64,000 bases of DNA from Novosphingobium barchaimii LL02 (GTDB lineage Bacteria; Pseudomonadota; Alphaproteobacteria; Sphingomonadales; Sphingomonadaceae): NCBI RefSeq assembly GCF_001046635.1, contig NZ_KQ130452.1, forward strand, positions 191,001 through 255,000. Reading direction: 5' to 3'. The notes under the pieces were generated by a model. The model was not told the origin of the DNA. It saw only the letters and a program-made list of their open reading frames with translations, and did not search any database. Of the stretch, positions 1-8,615 are shown piece by piece (positions within the stretch are counted from its first letter, which is position 1; the number at the start of each line of letters is the position of its first letter). Position numbers and translations under genes: made by a program.

Positions 1-108
1 CGCGTCCTCAGGCGATGTGAACTCGCGGGTGCCCGCCGGCATTACCTGCCGTCCGGGCAGGAATTTGAGCGTTGCGGGATTGGGCGTGGTTTCGGTTTCA
101 ATAAACAT
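1..108 (-). CDS. NifU-like Fe-S cluster carrier, N-terminal part (partial)
   Basis: This is the first 36 codons of a gene running off the left edge on the minus strand. The start ATG is at 108..106, with an AAGGA ribosome site a few bases upstream. The peptide begins MFIETETTPNPATLKFLPG, which matches the N-terminus of alphaproteobacterial Nfu/NfuA-type scaffold proteins: the Nfu_N domain, before a CxxC-bearing NifU C-terminal domain. Such proteins carry assembled Fe-S clusters to apoproteins in the cytosol. The CxxC domain lies outside the window, so function rests on the N-terminal signature alone. The gene is divergent from the M16 peptidase. Confidence 0.85.
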   Translation of the reverse strand, partial: MFIETETTPNPATLKFLPGRQVMPAGTREFTSPEDA

Positions 109-287
109 GATCCTTGCGATTTAGGTGAAGTCGCCGAAGGGTCAAGGGCAAGACTTGTCGTAACGTGTTGCATTGTGTGGGGGGCGACGATTTTGTGTAA
201 AATAGTCGACGTTAAGTGGCGTGCGTGCGGGTTCAGGGATGCGCTATTCACTGGCCCTTAAGGAAACCGCCCCCTATACCTTTTGCG

Positions 288-3227
288 ATGAAATCCTCTC
301 CGCGCGCCGCACGCTCGCTCGCCTGCCTGCTTCTTCTCGCCCAGGCACCGATTCCGCCATTGCTTGCCAAGGAAGCCGCCGCCCGGGCCACGCCCGCGAC
401 GGGAACCATGGTGGCGCCGAGCGTTGGCCAGGCCGACCCCTGGCTCTATCGCGGCAGCGACATTCCCCGGGATCCTGAATGGCACTTCGGCGAACTGGGC
501 AACGGCCTCAAATATGCGGTGCGCAAGAACGGCGTGCCGCCGGGCCAGGTGTCTATCCGCATCCGCGTCGATGCAGGCTCGCTTTACGAAACCGATGCAG
601 AGCGCGGATATGCGCACTTGCTCGAACATATGCTGTTCCGTCAGTCGAAGTACTTGCCCGAGGGCACGGCGATCGCTGCCTTCCAGCGTCTGGGCGCGAC
701 ATTTGGCAGCGATACCAATGCGGTGACCTCCACCACGCAGACGGTGTTCAAGCTCGACCTGCCCAACGCCACGCCGACCTCGCTCGACGATACGTTCAAG
801 CTGATGAGCGGCATGGTCACCGCGCCCACGCTCTCGGCCTCGAACCTCAAGTCGGACCTGCCGATCGTGCTGGCCGAAATGCGCGAACGCGGCGGCGCTT
901 CCAAGCGCGTGCAGGACGCAATGCAGAAGGTGCTCTACGCCGGGCAGCCGCTCGCCAACCGTGAGCCGATCGGCACCGTCGAATCGCTGACATCAGCCAC
1001 CCCGGCCAGCGTACGCGCGTTTTATTCGCGCTGGTATCGCCCGGATAACGTGGCGGTGATCGTGGCGGGCGACGTCGATCCGGCGATGCTGGAATCCTAC
1101 GTCAAGAAGTGGTTCACCGACTGGTCGGCCAAGGGCAAGCGCACGCCTGCACCCAGCTTCGGTGATCCGGCTGCGCCAAAGGGCGCCGACGCGAGCAACC
1201 CGGTGGGCGAGACCCGCGTGCTGGTCGAGCCGGACCTGCCGCCCTCGCTGATGTACGCGACCTTGCGCCCGTGGCGTCAGGTCACCGACAACATCGTCTA
1301 CAACCAGGGCCTGATGACCGACGCTATTGCGCAGGCGATCATCAACCGCCGGCTCGAATCCAAGGCGCGTGCGGGCGGCAGCTTCCTGTCCGCCTCGGTC
1401 AACCAGGACGATGTCTCGCGCTCCGCCGATGCGACGTTCGTTTCCGTAACCCCGCTGGGCGACGACTGGCAGGCGGCGCTGCGCGATGTGCGTGCGGTGA
1501 TCGCCGACGCGCTGACCCGCGCGCCCACCCAGGCCGAGATTGACCGCGAGGCCGCTGAACTCGACGTCGCCTTCCAGGTGCCGGTCGAGCAGCAGCGTAT
1601 CCTGCCGGGATCGAAGCTGGCCGACGATCTCGTCAACGCGCTCGATATCCGCGAGACGGTGGCCGCGCCCGCCGACGTGCTGCGCATCTTCCGCGAATCG
1701 CAGGCGCTATTCACCCCGGATGCCGTGCTCAAGCACACCCGCCAACTGTTCACCGGTACGGTGACGCGCGGGCTGTTCACCGTTCAGGAAGCGGGCAAGG
1801 CGACCGACGAGCAGTTGCAGATGGCGCTTGCCGAGCCGGTCAAGGCAGACGCCAGCGTGCGCGCGGTGCTCGCCCCGGTTTCGTTCGAGAAGCTGCCCGC
1901 CATCGGCGCGCCGACCAAGGCGATTGCCGATGCGCCAACCGGGTTGCTGGAAATCGAGCAGCTTACGTTTGCCAATGGCGTCAAGGCGCTGCTGTGGCCG
2001 GTGGCGGAGGAGCCGGGCCGCGTCATGGTCAAGACCCGCTTCGGCGGCGGCTATCGCTCGGTCGATCCGAAGGATGCGGCCTACATCACTTTGGGCAATT
2101 ACGCGCTCGTCGGCTCGGGCCTAGCCACGCTGGGTCAGGACGATCTCGACCGGCTCTCGACCGGGCGCAAGATGGGCTTCGACTTCGAGGTGAAGGACGC
2201 CGCTTTCGAGCTTTCCGCCGAAACGCGTCCGCAGGACCTTGCCGACCAGCTCTATCTCTTCGCGGCCAAGCTCGATCTGCCTCAGTGGGACGCGAACCCC
2301 TTCACGCGCGCCAAGGCGGCAGCGAAGATTCAGTACGCCACGTTCGCAACTTCGCCGCAAGGCGTGCTCAACCGCGACCTGCAGTTCTATCAGCGCGGGC
2401 AGGACCCCCGCTTCGCCACCCCCACGCCGGCCGAGATCGAAGCCACCACGGCCGAGGGTTTCAAGCGCGTGTGGAGCAAGCAGCTCAAGGAAGGCCCTGT
2501 CGAGGTCCAGATCTTCGGTGATTTCGACAAGACTGCCGCCATCGCCGCGCTGGAGAAGACTTTCGGCGCGCTCAAGACCCGCCAGCCTTACGCTGGCGCC
2601 GGCACCCCGGCGAAGATCGACGTGCCCAAGCCTTCCGACAAGCCTATCACTCTGGCCCACCACGGCGACCCGGACCAGGCGGCGGCAGTGATTTCGTGGC
2701 CGACCGGCGGCGGCGTCATGGGCATTCGCGAATCGCGCCAGCTTGAAATCCTCACGCAGCTGTTCACCAACCGCCTGATGGATGCCGTGCGCGAGAAGCT
2801 GGGCGTGTCCTATGCGCCTTACGTCTATTCCAGCTGGCCGGTGGACCTTGCCGCCGGTGGTTCGATCACGGCGATGGCGCAGCTCGATCCCAAGTCAGTG
2901 CCGATCTTCTTCCAGACCGCCGACGAGATCGCGCAGAACCTCATCAACAACCCGCCCACCGCCGACGAACTGGCGCTGGTGGTCGAACCGCTGCGCCAGC
3001 AGGTGACGCGCGCGGCGTCCAGCACTTCGTTCTTCATGAGCCAGCTTGAGGGCGCGACCAGCGACCCCTCGCGCATCGGCACCGTGCGGTCGGTGCTGAG
3101 CGACTATACGATCACCACCCCGCAGGCGATGCAGGCCCTGGCCGCGCGTTACCTGAGCAAGAACAACTCGTGGCGTCTCGAAGTCATGCCCGAGGGCAAG
3201 GAATCGAAGACCGTCGCAGCGAAGTAG
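288..3227 (+). CDS. M16 family zinc metallopeptidase, secreted (pitrilysin/insulinase-like)
   Basis: This is a 979-residue protein with an N-terminal signal peptide (hydrophobic segment at about residues 10-28), so it probably acts in the periplasm. It carries the inverted zinc motif HLLEH at residues 110-114 (zinc ligands H110 and H114, catalytic E113). Length and layout fit the usual duplicated architecture: an active M16 domain, an M16C domain, then a second inactive half (residues ~560-970). The family degrades peptides and small proteins. The ATG at 288 is preferred over upstream GTG codons because it puts the hydrophobic signal sequence at the N-terminus. The substrate is unknown. The gene stands alone between the Fe-S carrier gene and DAHP synthase. 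Confidence 0.88.
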   Translation: MKSSPRAARSLACLLLLAQAPIPPLLAKEAAARATPATGTMVAPSVGQADPWLYRGSDIPRDPEWHFGELGNGLKYAVRKNGVPPGQVSIRIRVDAGSLYETDAERGYAHLLEHMLFRQSKYLPEGTAIAAFQRLGATFGSDTNAVTSTTQTVFKLDLPNATPTSLDDTFKLMSGMVTAPTLSASNLKSDLPIVLAEMRERGGASKRVQDAMQKVLYAGQPLANREPIGTVESLTSATPASVRAFYSRWYRPDNVAVIVAGDVDPAMLESYVKKWFTDWSAKGKRTPAPSFGDPAAPKGADASNPVGETRVLVEPDLPPSLMYATLRPWRQVTDNIVYNQGLMTDAIAQAIINRRLESKARAGGSFLSASVNQDDVSRSADATFVSVTPLGDDWQAALRDVRAVIADALTRAPTQAEIDREAAELDVAFQVPVEQQRILPGSKLADDLVNALDIRETVAAPADVLRIFRESQALFTPDAVLKHTRQLFTGTVTRGLFTVQEAGKATDEQLQMALAEPVKADASVRAVLAPVSFEKLPAIGAPTKAIADAPTGLLEIEQLTFANGVKALLWPVAEEPGRVMVKTRFGGGYRSVDPKDAAYITLGNYALVGSGLATLGQDDLDRLSTGRKMGFDFEVKDAAFELSAETRPQDLADQLYLFAAKLDLPQWDANPFTRAKAAAKIQYATFATSPQGVLNRDLQFYQRGQDPRFATPTPAEIEATTAEGFKRVWSKQLKEGPVEVQIFGDFDKTAAIAALEKTFGALKTRQPYAGAGTPAKIDVPKPSDKPITLAHHGDPDQAAAVISWPTGGGVMGIRESRQLEILTQLFTNRLMDAVREKLGVSYAPYVYSSWPVDLAAGGSITAMAQLDPKSVPIFFQTADEIAQNLINNPPTADELALVVEPLRQQVTRAASSTSFFMSQLEGATSDPSRIGTVRSVLSDYTITTPQAMQALAARYLSKNNSWRLEVMPEGKESKTVAAK

Positions 3228-3231
3228 GGTG

Positions 3232-3266
3232 GACGCTCGTCCCGGAGCCGATCCGGGGCGAGCGTC
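3232..3266. terminator. Strong hairpin after the M16 peptidase gene
   Basis: An 8-bp perfect outer stem (GACGCTCG/CGAGCGTC) encloses an inner CCCGG/CCGGG stem, starting 5 bases after the stop codon. No T-run follows, so it may be a weak or Rho-assisted terminator, or an mRNA-stabilising 3' end. Confidence 0.45.
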
Positions 3267-3440
3267 ACCGCCAATCGAATTTCAACCCTCGCGCAACCGA
3301 TCACGCTGATCGGGCAAACCATCTTTGCAAATATTGCCGCAGGGCGCTATGGGCCGCCCCTTGCTTGCGCCGCGCGAAAGACAAAAGGCGGCGTGCAAGG
3401 CGGCCCGCGCATGGTGCTGCGGGCATCGGGAGTTAAGAAC

Positions 3441-4814
3441 GTGGCAAGCAACTGGACACCGGAGAGCTGGAAGGCGCACGAAGCGCGCCACCTCCCGGTT
3501 TATGGCGACGAGGCGAAGCTGGGCGAGGTCGAGGCCACGCTTGCGAAGTTCCCGCCGCTGGTCTTTGCCGGCGAAGCGCGTGCGCTCAAGGCTGACCTTG
3601 CCGAAGTGGCCGCGGGCCGCGGTTTCCTGCTTCAGGGCGGTGACTGCGCCGAGAGCTTCGCCGAGTTCAGCGCCGACAACATCCGCGACACGTTCCGCGT
3701 GTTGCTGCAGATGGCGGTCGTGCTGACTTTCGCCAGCAAGCAGCCGGTGGTGAAGCTGGGCCGCATGGCGGGCCAGTTCGCCAAGCCGCGCTCCGCACCG
3801 ACCGAGACCATCGGCGGCGTGGAAATGCCCAGCTACTTCGGCGACATCATCAACGGCATCGAAGGCAACGCCGAGGCGCGCCGCAACGACCCTGAGCGTA
3901 TGCTCAAGGCCTATGGCCAGTCGTCCGCGACGCTCAACCTGCTGCGCGCCTTCGCGCATGGCGGCTATGCGAACCTGCGCCAGGTTCACCAGTGGACGAT
4001 GGAACACATCGGCCGCAGCCCATGGGGTGAGCAGTTCTCGCAGATGGCCGACCGGATCAGCGAAGCGCTCGATTTCATGGCGGCCTGCGGCGTCGATCCG
4101 ATGACCGTGCCGCAGCTTCAGGGCACCGACTTCTACACCAGCCACGAAGCGCTGCTGCTCCCTTACGAGCAGGCGCTGACCCGCCGCGATTCGCTGACGG
4201 GTGACTGGTACGACTGCTCTGCCCATATGCTGTGGATCGGCGACCGTACCCGCTTCGAAGGCTCGGCCCATGTCGAGTACCTGCGCGGCGTGGGCAACCC
4301 GATCGGCATGAAGTGCGGCCCCAGCCTTGAGCCGGACGCGCTGCTGCGGATGCTGGACACGCTGAACCCCGGCCGCGAGCCGGGCCGCATGACGCTGATC
4401 AGCCGCTACGGCCACGACAAGGTCGAAGCCGGCCTGCCCAAGCTGGTGCGCGCGGTAAAGCGTGAAGGTCATCCGGTGGTGTGGTCGTGCGATCCGATGC
4501 ATGGCAACGTCATCAAGGCTGACAGCGGCTACAAGACCCGTCCGTTCGAGCGGATCCTGTCCGAAGTGCGCGGCTTCTTCGCGGTTCACCGCGCCGAAGG
4601 CACCCACGCGGGCGGCATCCACATCGAGATGACCGGGCAGGACGTGACCGAATGCACCGGCGGCGCCATCGCGGTTACCGATGCCTCGCTGGCTGATCGC
4701 TACCACACCCACTGCGACCCGCGCCTCAACGGTGCGCAGTCGATCGAGCTGGCTTTCGAGATGGCGAACCTGCTCAATCTCGAAGCGACCGAACGGCAGA
4801 AGCAGGCCGCGTAA
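3441..4814 (+). CDS. aroG: Class II 3-deoxy-7-phosphoheptulonate (DAHP) synthase
   Basis: The 457-residue cytosolic enzyme condenses phosphoenolpyruvate and erythrose 4-phosphate, the first step of aromatic amino-acid biosynthesis. Class II (plant-like) membership is shown by the GGDCAESF motif near the N-terminus with its metal-binding cysteine, the KCGPSLEP and [10 protein letters not shown] segments, and the C-terminal [10 protein letters not shown] motif. Length is normal for the class. The GTG start at 3441 is chosen because a GGGAG ribosome site lies 8 bases upstream and the protein then begins [10 protein letters not shown], as homologues do. An in-frame ATG at 3411 is the alternative. 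It is monocistronic, followed by a clear terminator. Confidence 0.93.
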   Translation: MASNWTPESWKAHEARHLPVYGDEAKLGEVEATLAKFPPLVFAGEARALKADLAEVAAGRGFLLQGGDCAESFAEFSADNIRDTFRVLLQMAVVLTFASKQPVVKLGRMAGQFAKPRSAPTETIGGVEMPSYFGDIINGIEGNAEARRNDPERMLKAYGQSSATLNLLRAFAHGGYANLRQVHQWTMEHIGRSPWGEQFSQMADRISEALDFMAACGVDPMTVPQLQGTDFYTSHEALLLPYEQALTRRDSLTGDWYDCSAHMLWIGDRTRFEGSAHVEYLRGVGNPIGMKCGPSLEPDALLRMLDTLNPGREPGRMTLISRYGHDKVEAGLPKLVRAVKREGHPVVWSCDPMHGNVIKADSGYKTRPFERILSEVRGFFAVHRAEGTHAGGIHIEMTGQDVTECTGGAIAVTDASLADRYHTHCDPRLNGAQSIELAFEMANLLNLEATERQKQAA

Positions 4815-4833
4815 CAGCGGTTTTACCGGCACG

Positions 4834-4872
4834 AAAAAGGGCGCGGGAGGCAATGCTTCCCGCGCCCTTTTT
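4834..4872. terminator. Bidirectional rho-independent terminator
   Basis: A 10-bp perfect GC-rich stem (GGGCGCGGGA/TCCCGCGCCC) is flanked by AAAAA on the left and TTTTT on the right. It can therefore terminate both the rightward DAHP synthase gene and the leftward dapF-mtaB-ftsY-yciB operon that converge here. Confidence 0.88.
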
Positions 4873-4911
4873 CATTTGTGCGTCCACCCCCACGGTGGAG
4901 GATGATCGACC

Positions 4912-5571
4912 TCAATCGGTCGGCGGGGTTTCCACGAATTCGGCCTTCGCCTCCTCACCCATGCCGTGTTTCAGCACCATGGGCAGCTGCGAGAAGGTGA
5001 AGAGGAACGACAGCACCGTGAAGCCCCAGAGCTTGGCCTGCATCCAGGTGTCGAAGCTGACGGTATAGACCAGCGCCGTGTTCAAGACCGCCAGCACCAG
5101 GAAGAACCACGCCCAGTTGCGCGACAGTTTCATCCAGCCTTCGTCGTTCAGCCCCTCAAAGGCGGACTGGAGGAGGTACTTCAGCATCGGCTTGCCCCTG
5201 AACAGGCCGACGAACAGCACCACCGAGAACAGCAGGTAGACCGCCGTAGGCTTGATCTGGACGTAGAACGGATTGCGGAAGATCACGGTCAGCGCGCCGA
5301 AGCCGAGGATCAGCACCGTCGTCAGCCACAGCATCGGCGAGATATGGCCAAGCCGCCATTTCGATACCGCGAGCGCCGCCACCGTGGCGACCATGAACGC
5401 CACGGTGCCCTTGATGACGGCGGTGACGGTGCCGACCATGTTGTTGTCATCGCTCGGCGCGAAGTGGCGGTAGGCGAGGAAAAAGACGAGCAGCGGCCCG
5501 AAATCGACGACGAGGTTCACCCAGCTCGATTTGGGTTTGGGCTTGCCGGGAGCTTTGGAGGTATCAGTCAT
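4912..5571 (-). CDS. yciB: Inner membrane-spanning septation protein YciB/IspZ family
   Basis: This 219-residue polytopic inner-membrane protein has about six hydrophobic segments and the family's KPTAVYLLFSVVLFVGL and NWAWFFLVLAVLN motifs. YciB/IspZ proteins help maintain the cell envelope and intracellular septation; their molecular activity is not settled. An N-terminal Lys/Pro-rich tail of ~15 residues precedes the first helix. It is the last gene of the dapF-mtaB-ftsY-yciB operon: its ATG overlaps the ftsY TGA by one base (TGATG), implying translational coupling to the SRP receptor. A bidirectional terminator follows. Confidence 0.92.
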   Translation of the reverse strand: MTDTSKAPGKPKPKSSWVNLVVDFGPLLVFFLAYRHFAPSDDNNMVGTVTAVIKGTVAFMVATVAALAVSKWRLGHISPMLWLTTVLILGFGALTVIFRNPFYVQIKPTAVYLLFSVVLFVGLFRGKPMLKYLLQSAFEGLNDEGWMKLSRNWAWFFLVLAVLNTALVYTVSFDTWMQAKLWGFTVLSFLFTFSQLPMVLKHGMGEEAKAEFVETPPTD

Positions 5572-6533
5572 CAGGCAATTCCCGCGATCACCCGCGCGAG
5601 CAGGTCCGGGTTGAAGGGGCGCAGGTCGTCGATCTTCTCGCCTACGCCGATGGCATGGATGGGCAGGCCGTACTGCTCGGCCGCCGCGACGAGGACGCCG
5701 CCGCGCGCGGTGCCGTCCAGCTTGGTCATGATCAGGCCCGAGACGCCCGCCACTTCCTTGAAGGTCTCGATCTGTGAAAGCGCGTTCTGGCCGTTGGTGG
5801 CATCCAGCACCAGCACCACGTCATGCGGAGCGGCGGGGTTCAGGCGGCCCAGGACGCGGCGGATCTTGGCCAGCTCATCCATCAGTTCGCGCTTGTTCTG
5901 GAGGCGTCCGGCAGTGTCGACGATCAGCGTGTCGATGCCCTGTTCGGTCGCCGCCTTCAGCCCGTCGAACACGATGGAGGCCGGGTCGCCGCCTTCGGGG
6001 CCGGTGATGATGGGGATGGAAAGCCGGTCCGCCCATACGCGCAGCTGGCCGATGGCGGCGGCGCGGAAGGTGTCTCCGGCGGCCAGCATCACCGAATAGT
6101 CCTGTTCCTGGAACAGGTGCGCCAGCTTGGCGATGGTGGTGGTCTTGCCCGATCCGTTGACGCCGATCACCAGGATCACCTGCGGGCGAGGGAAGGCGAT
6201 GATGTCGAGCGGCTTGGCCACGGGGCGCAGGATCTCCGCGATCTCGCGGGCGACCACTTCCATGATCGCGCGTTCGTCTGCGGCGCGCTCAAAGCGTTCT
6301 TCGGCAAGCCGGGCGCGGATGCGGGCCGCCGCACGCGGGCCGAGGTCCGACATGATGAGCGCATCCTCGAGATCGTCGAGCTGCGCTTCGGTAAGCCGCC
6401 CGCCGCCGACAATGCCGGAGAGGTTGCCGGTCAGGCGCTCCGAGGTCTTGCGAAAACCTCCGAAGAGGCGCTCGGACCAGTCGCCGCCGGTTTCAGGAGT
6501 CCCCGTATCGTTCTGGGGGCCGTCGATACTCAT
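5571..6533 (-). CDS. ftsY: Signal recognition particle receptor FtsY
   Basis: The 320-residue GTPase docks the SRP-ribosome complex at the inner membrane for co-translational insertion of membrane proteins. The SRP54 NG domain is complete: a helical N domain (residues ~25-100), P-loop GVNGSGKTTT, the DTFRAAA segment, DTAGR, TKLDG, and the GVGEKIDDLRPF closing motif. The acidic A domain found in E. coli FtsY is almost absent, as is usual in alphaproteobacteria. The ATG at 6533 overlaps the mtaB stop by four bases (ATGA). An in-frame extension upstream to 7157 is only the antisense-like readthrough of mtaB and was rejected. Confidence 0.95.
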   Translation of the reverse strand: MSIDGPQNDTGTPETGGDWSERLFGGFRKTSERLTGNLSGIVGGGRLTEAQLDDLEDALIMSDLGPRAAARIRARLAEERFERAADERAIMEVVAREIAEILRPVAKPLDIIAFPRPQVILVIGVNGSGKTTTIAKLAHLFQEQDYSVMLAAGDTFRAAAIGQLRVWADRLSIPIITGPEGGDPASIVFDGLKAATEQGIDTLIVDTAGRLQNKRELMDELAKIRRVLGRLNPAAPHDVVLVLDATNGQNALSQIETFKEVAGVSGLIMTKLDGTARGGVLVAAAEQYGLPIHAIGVGEKIDDLRPFNPDLLARVIAGIA

Positions 6534-7708
6534 GCTTCCAGTATTCCTTCGACTACCCTTGCGGGCACAACGCTCACCAGCGTTCCGGGCTGCGTATCTG
6601 CGGGGACGCGGACGGGGGCGAAATCCGGCGCATGGCCGGTTCCGCCCTTTTCGGCGAGCACCCTTAGCGGTTTGCCCAGATGGGCGGCAAGCCACGTCGC
6701 CCGTTCGCCCGCCAGCGCTTCGCGAAGCTGCGCGGCGCGGGCGCGGATCACGGCGTGTTCCACTTGCGGCATCCGCGCTGCAGGGGTGCCGGGACGCTGC
6801 GAGTAGGGGAAGACGTGGCCGTGGGCGATGCCAAGTTCGGCGATGATGGAAAGGTTCGCCTCGTGCGCGGCCTCGTCCTCGGTCGGGAAACCGGCGATGA
6901 GGTCGGCGCCGATCGCCACATCGGGGCGGCGCGCGCGCAGGCGTTCCACAAGGTCGACCGCATCGGCGCGGCTGTGCCGGCGCTTCATGCGCTTGAGGAT
7001 GAGATCGTGGCCGTGCTGGAGCGAAAGATGGACGTGCGGCATTACCCGCGCCTCTGCGGCCAGAAGTTCGAACAGCGCCTCGTCCACTTCCGCCCCGTCG
7101 ATCGAGGAGAGGCGCAGGCGCGGCAGCTGCCCGAACCGCGCGAGGATCGCCTCGCACAAAGCGCCGAGGCGCGGCTCACCGGGAAGGTCGCTGCCCCAGG
7201 AGGTGAGATCGACGCCGGTCAGCACGATCTCCTGCACCCCTGCGGCGAGGTGGACGGCGATGTCTTCCAGCACTTCGGCTATGGAGCGCGAGCGGCTGGG
7301 CCCGCGTCCCTGCGGGATGACGCAGAAGGTGCAGGCGTGGTCGCAGCCGTTCTGCACTTGCACGAAGCCGCGCGTATAGCCGCGCTTTACAGCGGGGCGG
7401 GGAGCGGGCGGCACGTTCCAGGCGCGCGGGTCGAGCTTGGCGGTATTGGCGATGAGGCCGTCGACCTCTGGCATGGCGGCCAGCATGTCGCGCTCCACCT
7501 CGGCGGCGCAGCCGGTGACCAGCAGGCGCGCGTCAGGCCGGGCGCGGCGGGCGCGGCGGATCGCCTGGCGGGTCTGGCGCACGGCCTCTGCGGTGACCGC
7601 GCAGGAATTGATGACGACGAGGTCCTCTTCGCCGTCCAGCAGCCCGCGCAGGGTTTCGCTTTCGGCGATGTTGAGCCGGCAGCCGAGCGTGTGGACCTCG
7701 ACGGTCAA
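6530..7708 (-). CDS. mtaB: tRNA t6A37 methylthiotransferase MtaB
   Basis: This 392-residue radical-SAM enzyme of the MiaB family converts t6A37 to ms2t6A in ANN-decoding tRNAs. The N-terminal UPF0004 domain carries the three auxiliary-cluster cysteines (C10, C36, C67), and the radical-SAM motif is C122-x3-C126-x2-C129 (CDHACTFC). A TRAM-like tail ends the protein. The start is a TTG at 7708 inside TTGA, overlapping the dapF stop by four bases. No ATG lies close enough to preserve the conserved opening VEVHTLGCRLNIAESE, so TTG with translational coupling is the best start. It is the second gene of the operon. Confidence 0.92.
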   Translation of the reverse strand: MTVEVHTLGCRLNIAESETLRGLLDGEEDLVVINSCAVTAEAVRQTRQAIRRARRARPDARLLVTGCAAEVERDMLAAMPEVDGLIANTAKLDPRAWNVPPAPRPAVKRGYTRGFVQVQNGCDHACTFCVIPQGRGPSRSRSIAEVLEDIAVHLAAGVQEIVLTGVDLTSWGSDLPGEPRLGALCEAILARFGQLPRLRLSSIDGAEVDEALFELLAAEARVMPHVHLSLQHGHDLILKRMKRRHSRADAVDLVERLRARRPDVAIGADLIAGFPTEDEAAHEANLSIIAELGIAHGHVFPYSQRPGTPAARMPQVEHAVIRARAAQLREALAGERATWLAAHLGKPLRVLAEKGGTGHAPDFAPVRVPADTQPGTLVSVVPARVVEGILEA

Positions 7709-8523
7709 GCGATGATCCCGAAGTCCGCCGGATCGAAGCTGCCGCGAAACGCCTCAGTGGCGGGGCCGCTCATGACGATCTCGTCGTCTTCGCGCCATTC
7801 GATCACCAGTGGGCCGCCGGGCAGGCTGACGGTGACGCGGCGGTCGACAAGACCGCGCTTCATCGCGCCGATCGCGCTGGCGCAGGCGCCCGTGCCGCAG
7901 GCGCGGGTGAGGCCGGCACCGCGTTCCCACACCCGCAGGATCATCGCATCGCGTGCGGTGATGGCGGCGACGTTCACATTGACGCGCTCGGGGAAGATCT
8001 GGTCGGTCTCTATCATGGGGCCGATGCGGGCCATGTCGATGGCGTAAGGATCGGACACGAAGAAAATGACGTGCGGGTTACCCACGTTGACGGCGATGGG
8101 ATTGACCAGTTCCTCCCACGCCACCGGCATCGCATGGGTATCCATCGCATATCCGAGGGGGATCGCGTTCCAGTCGAACCGGGGCTTGCCCATTTCCACG
8201 CTGATGCCGGTTTCGGACGGGGTGGAGGTGAGCAGGCCGCCCAGCGTCTCGATCCTGGCGGCACGGCCATGCAGCAGGCCGACCGCGCGCGTGGCGTTGC
8301 CGCAGGCTTCCACTTCGCTGCCGTCGGCATTGAAGATGCGCATGCGAAAATCGGCGGCGTCGGAAGGTTCGAGCAGGATCAGCTGGTCGCAGCCGATGCC
8401 GGTGTGTCGGTCCGCCACAGCGGCCGCGAAAGCCGCGTCCATCGCGGGCAAGGGACGAAGCCGCGCATCGAGCACGACGAAATCGTTGCCGAGTCCATGC
8501 ATCTTGGTGAATTCGATCCGCAT
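7705..8523 (-). CDS. dapF: Diaminopimelate epimerase
   Basis: The 272-residue cytosolic enzyme interconverts LL- and meso-diaminopimelate for lysine and peptidoglycan synthesis. The two catalytic cysteines are visible, C74 in ACGNATR and C209 in RACGTGACAS, as is the opening MRIEFTKMHGLGNDFVVLD. The ATG at 8523 is chosen because it gives exactly this family N-terminus; ten upstream in-frame codons lack support. It heads the leftward operon dapF-mtaB-ftsY-yciB. Confidence 0.96.
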   Translation of the reverse strand: MRIEFTKMHGLGNDFVVLDARLRPLPAMDAAFAAAVADRHTGIGCDQLILLEPSDAADFRMRIFNADGSEVEACGNATRAVGLLHGRAARIETLGGLLTSTPSETGISVEMGKPRFDWNAIPLGYAMDTHAMPVAWEELVNPIAVNVGNPHVIFFVSDPYAIDMARIGPMIETDQIFPERVNVNVAAITARDAMILRVWERGAGLTRACGTGACASAIGAMKRGLVDRRVTVSLPGGPLVIEWREDDEIVMSGPATEAFRGSFDPADFGIIA

Positions 8524-8615
8524 GGCGCGCGATCTAGGAGTTGCGAGGGCCAAGGTCCAGTGTTGTCGTCATTGCGGACCTGCACGTGAAACCGAATGCC
8601 GGACTGCCGGATGGG

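Noticed and set aside
42-251. 69-codon minus-strand frame overlapping the left-edge Fe-S carrier gene
   Set aside because: It is out of frame with the clear Nfu-type N-terminus at 1-108 and has no motif.
3282-4853. 523-codon open frame on the minus strand opposite DAHP synthase
   Set aside because: Its product is rich in Arg, Ala and His without any domain, and lies wholly antisense to a clear enzyme gene; a codon-bias shadow of GC-rich DNA.
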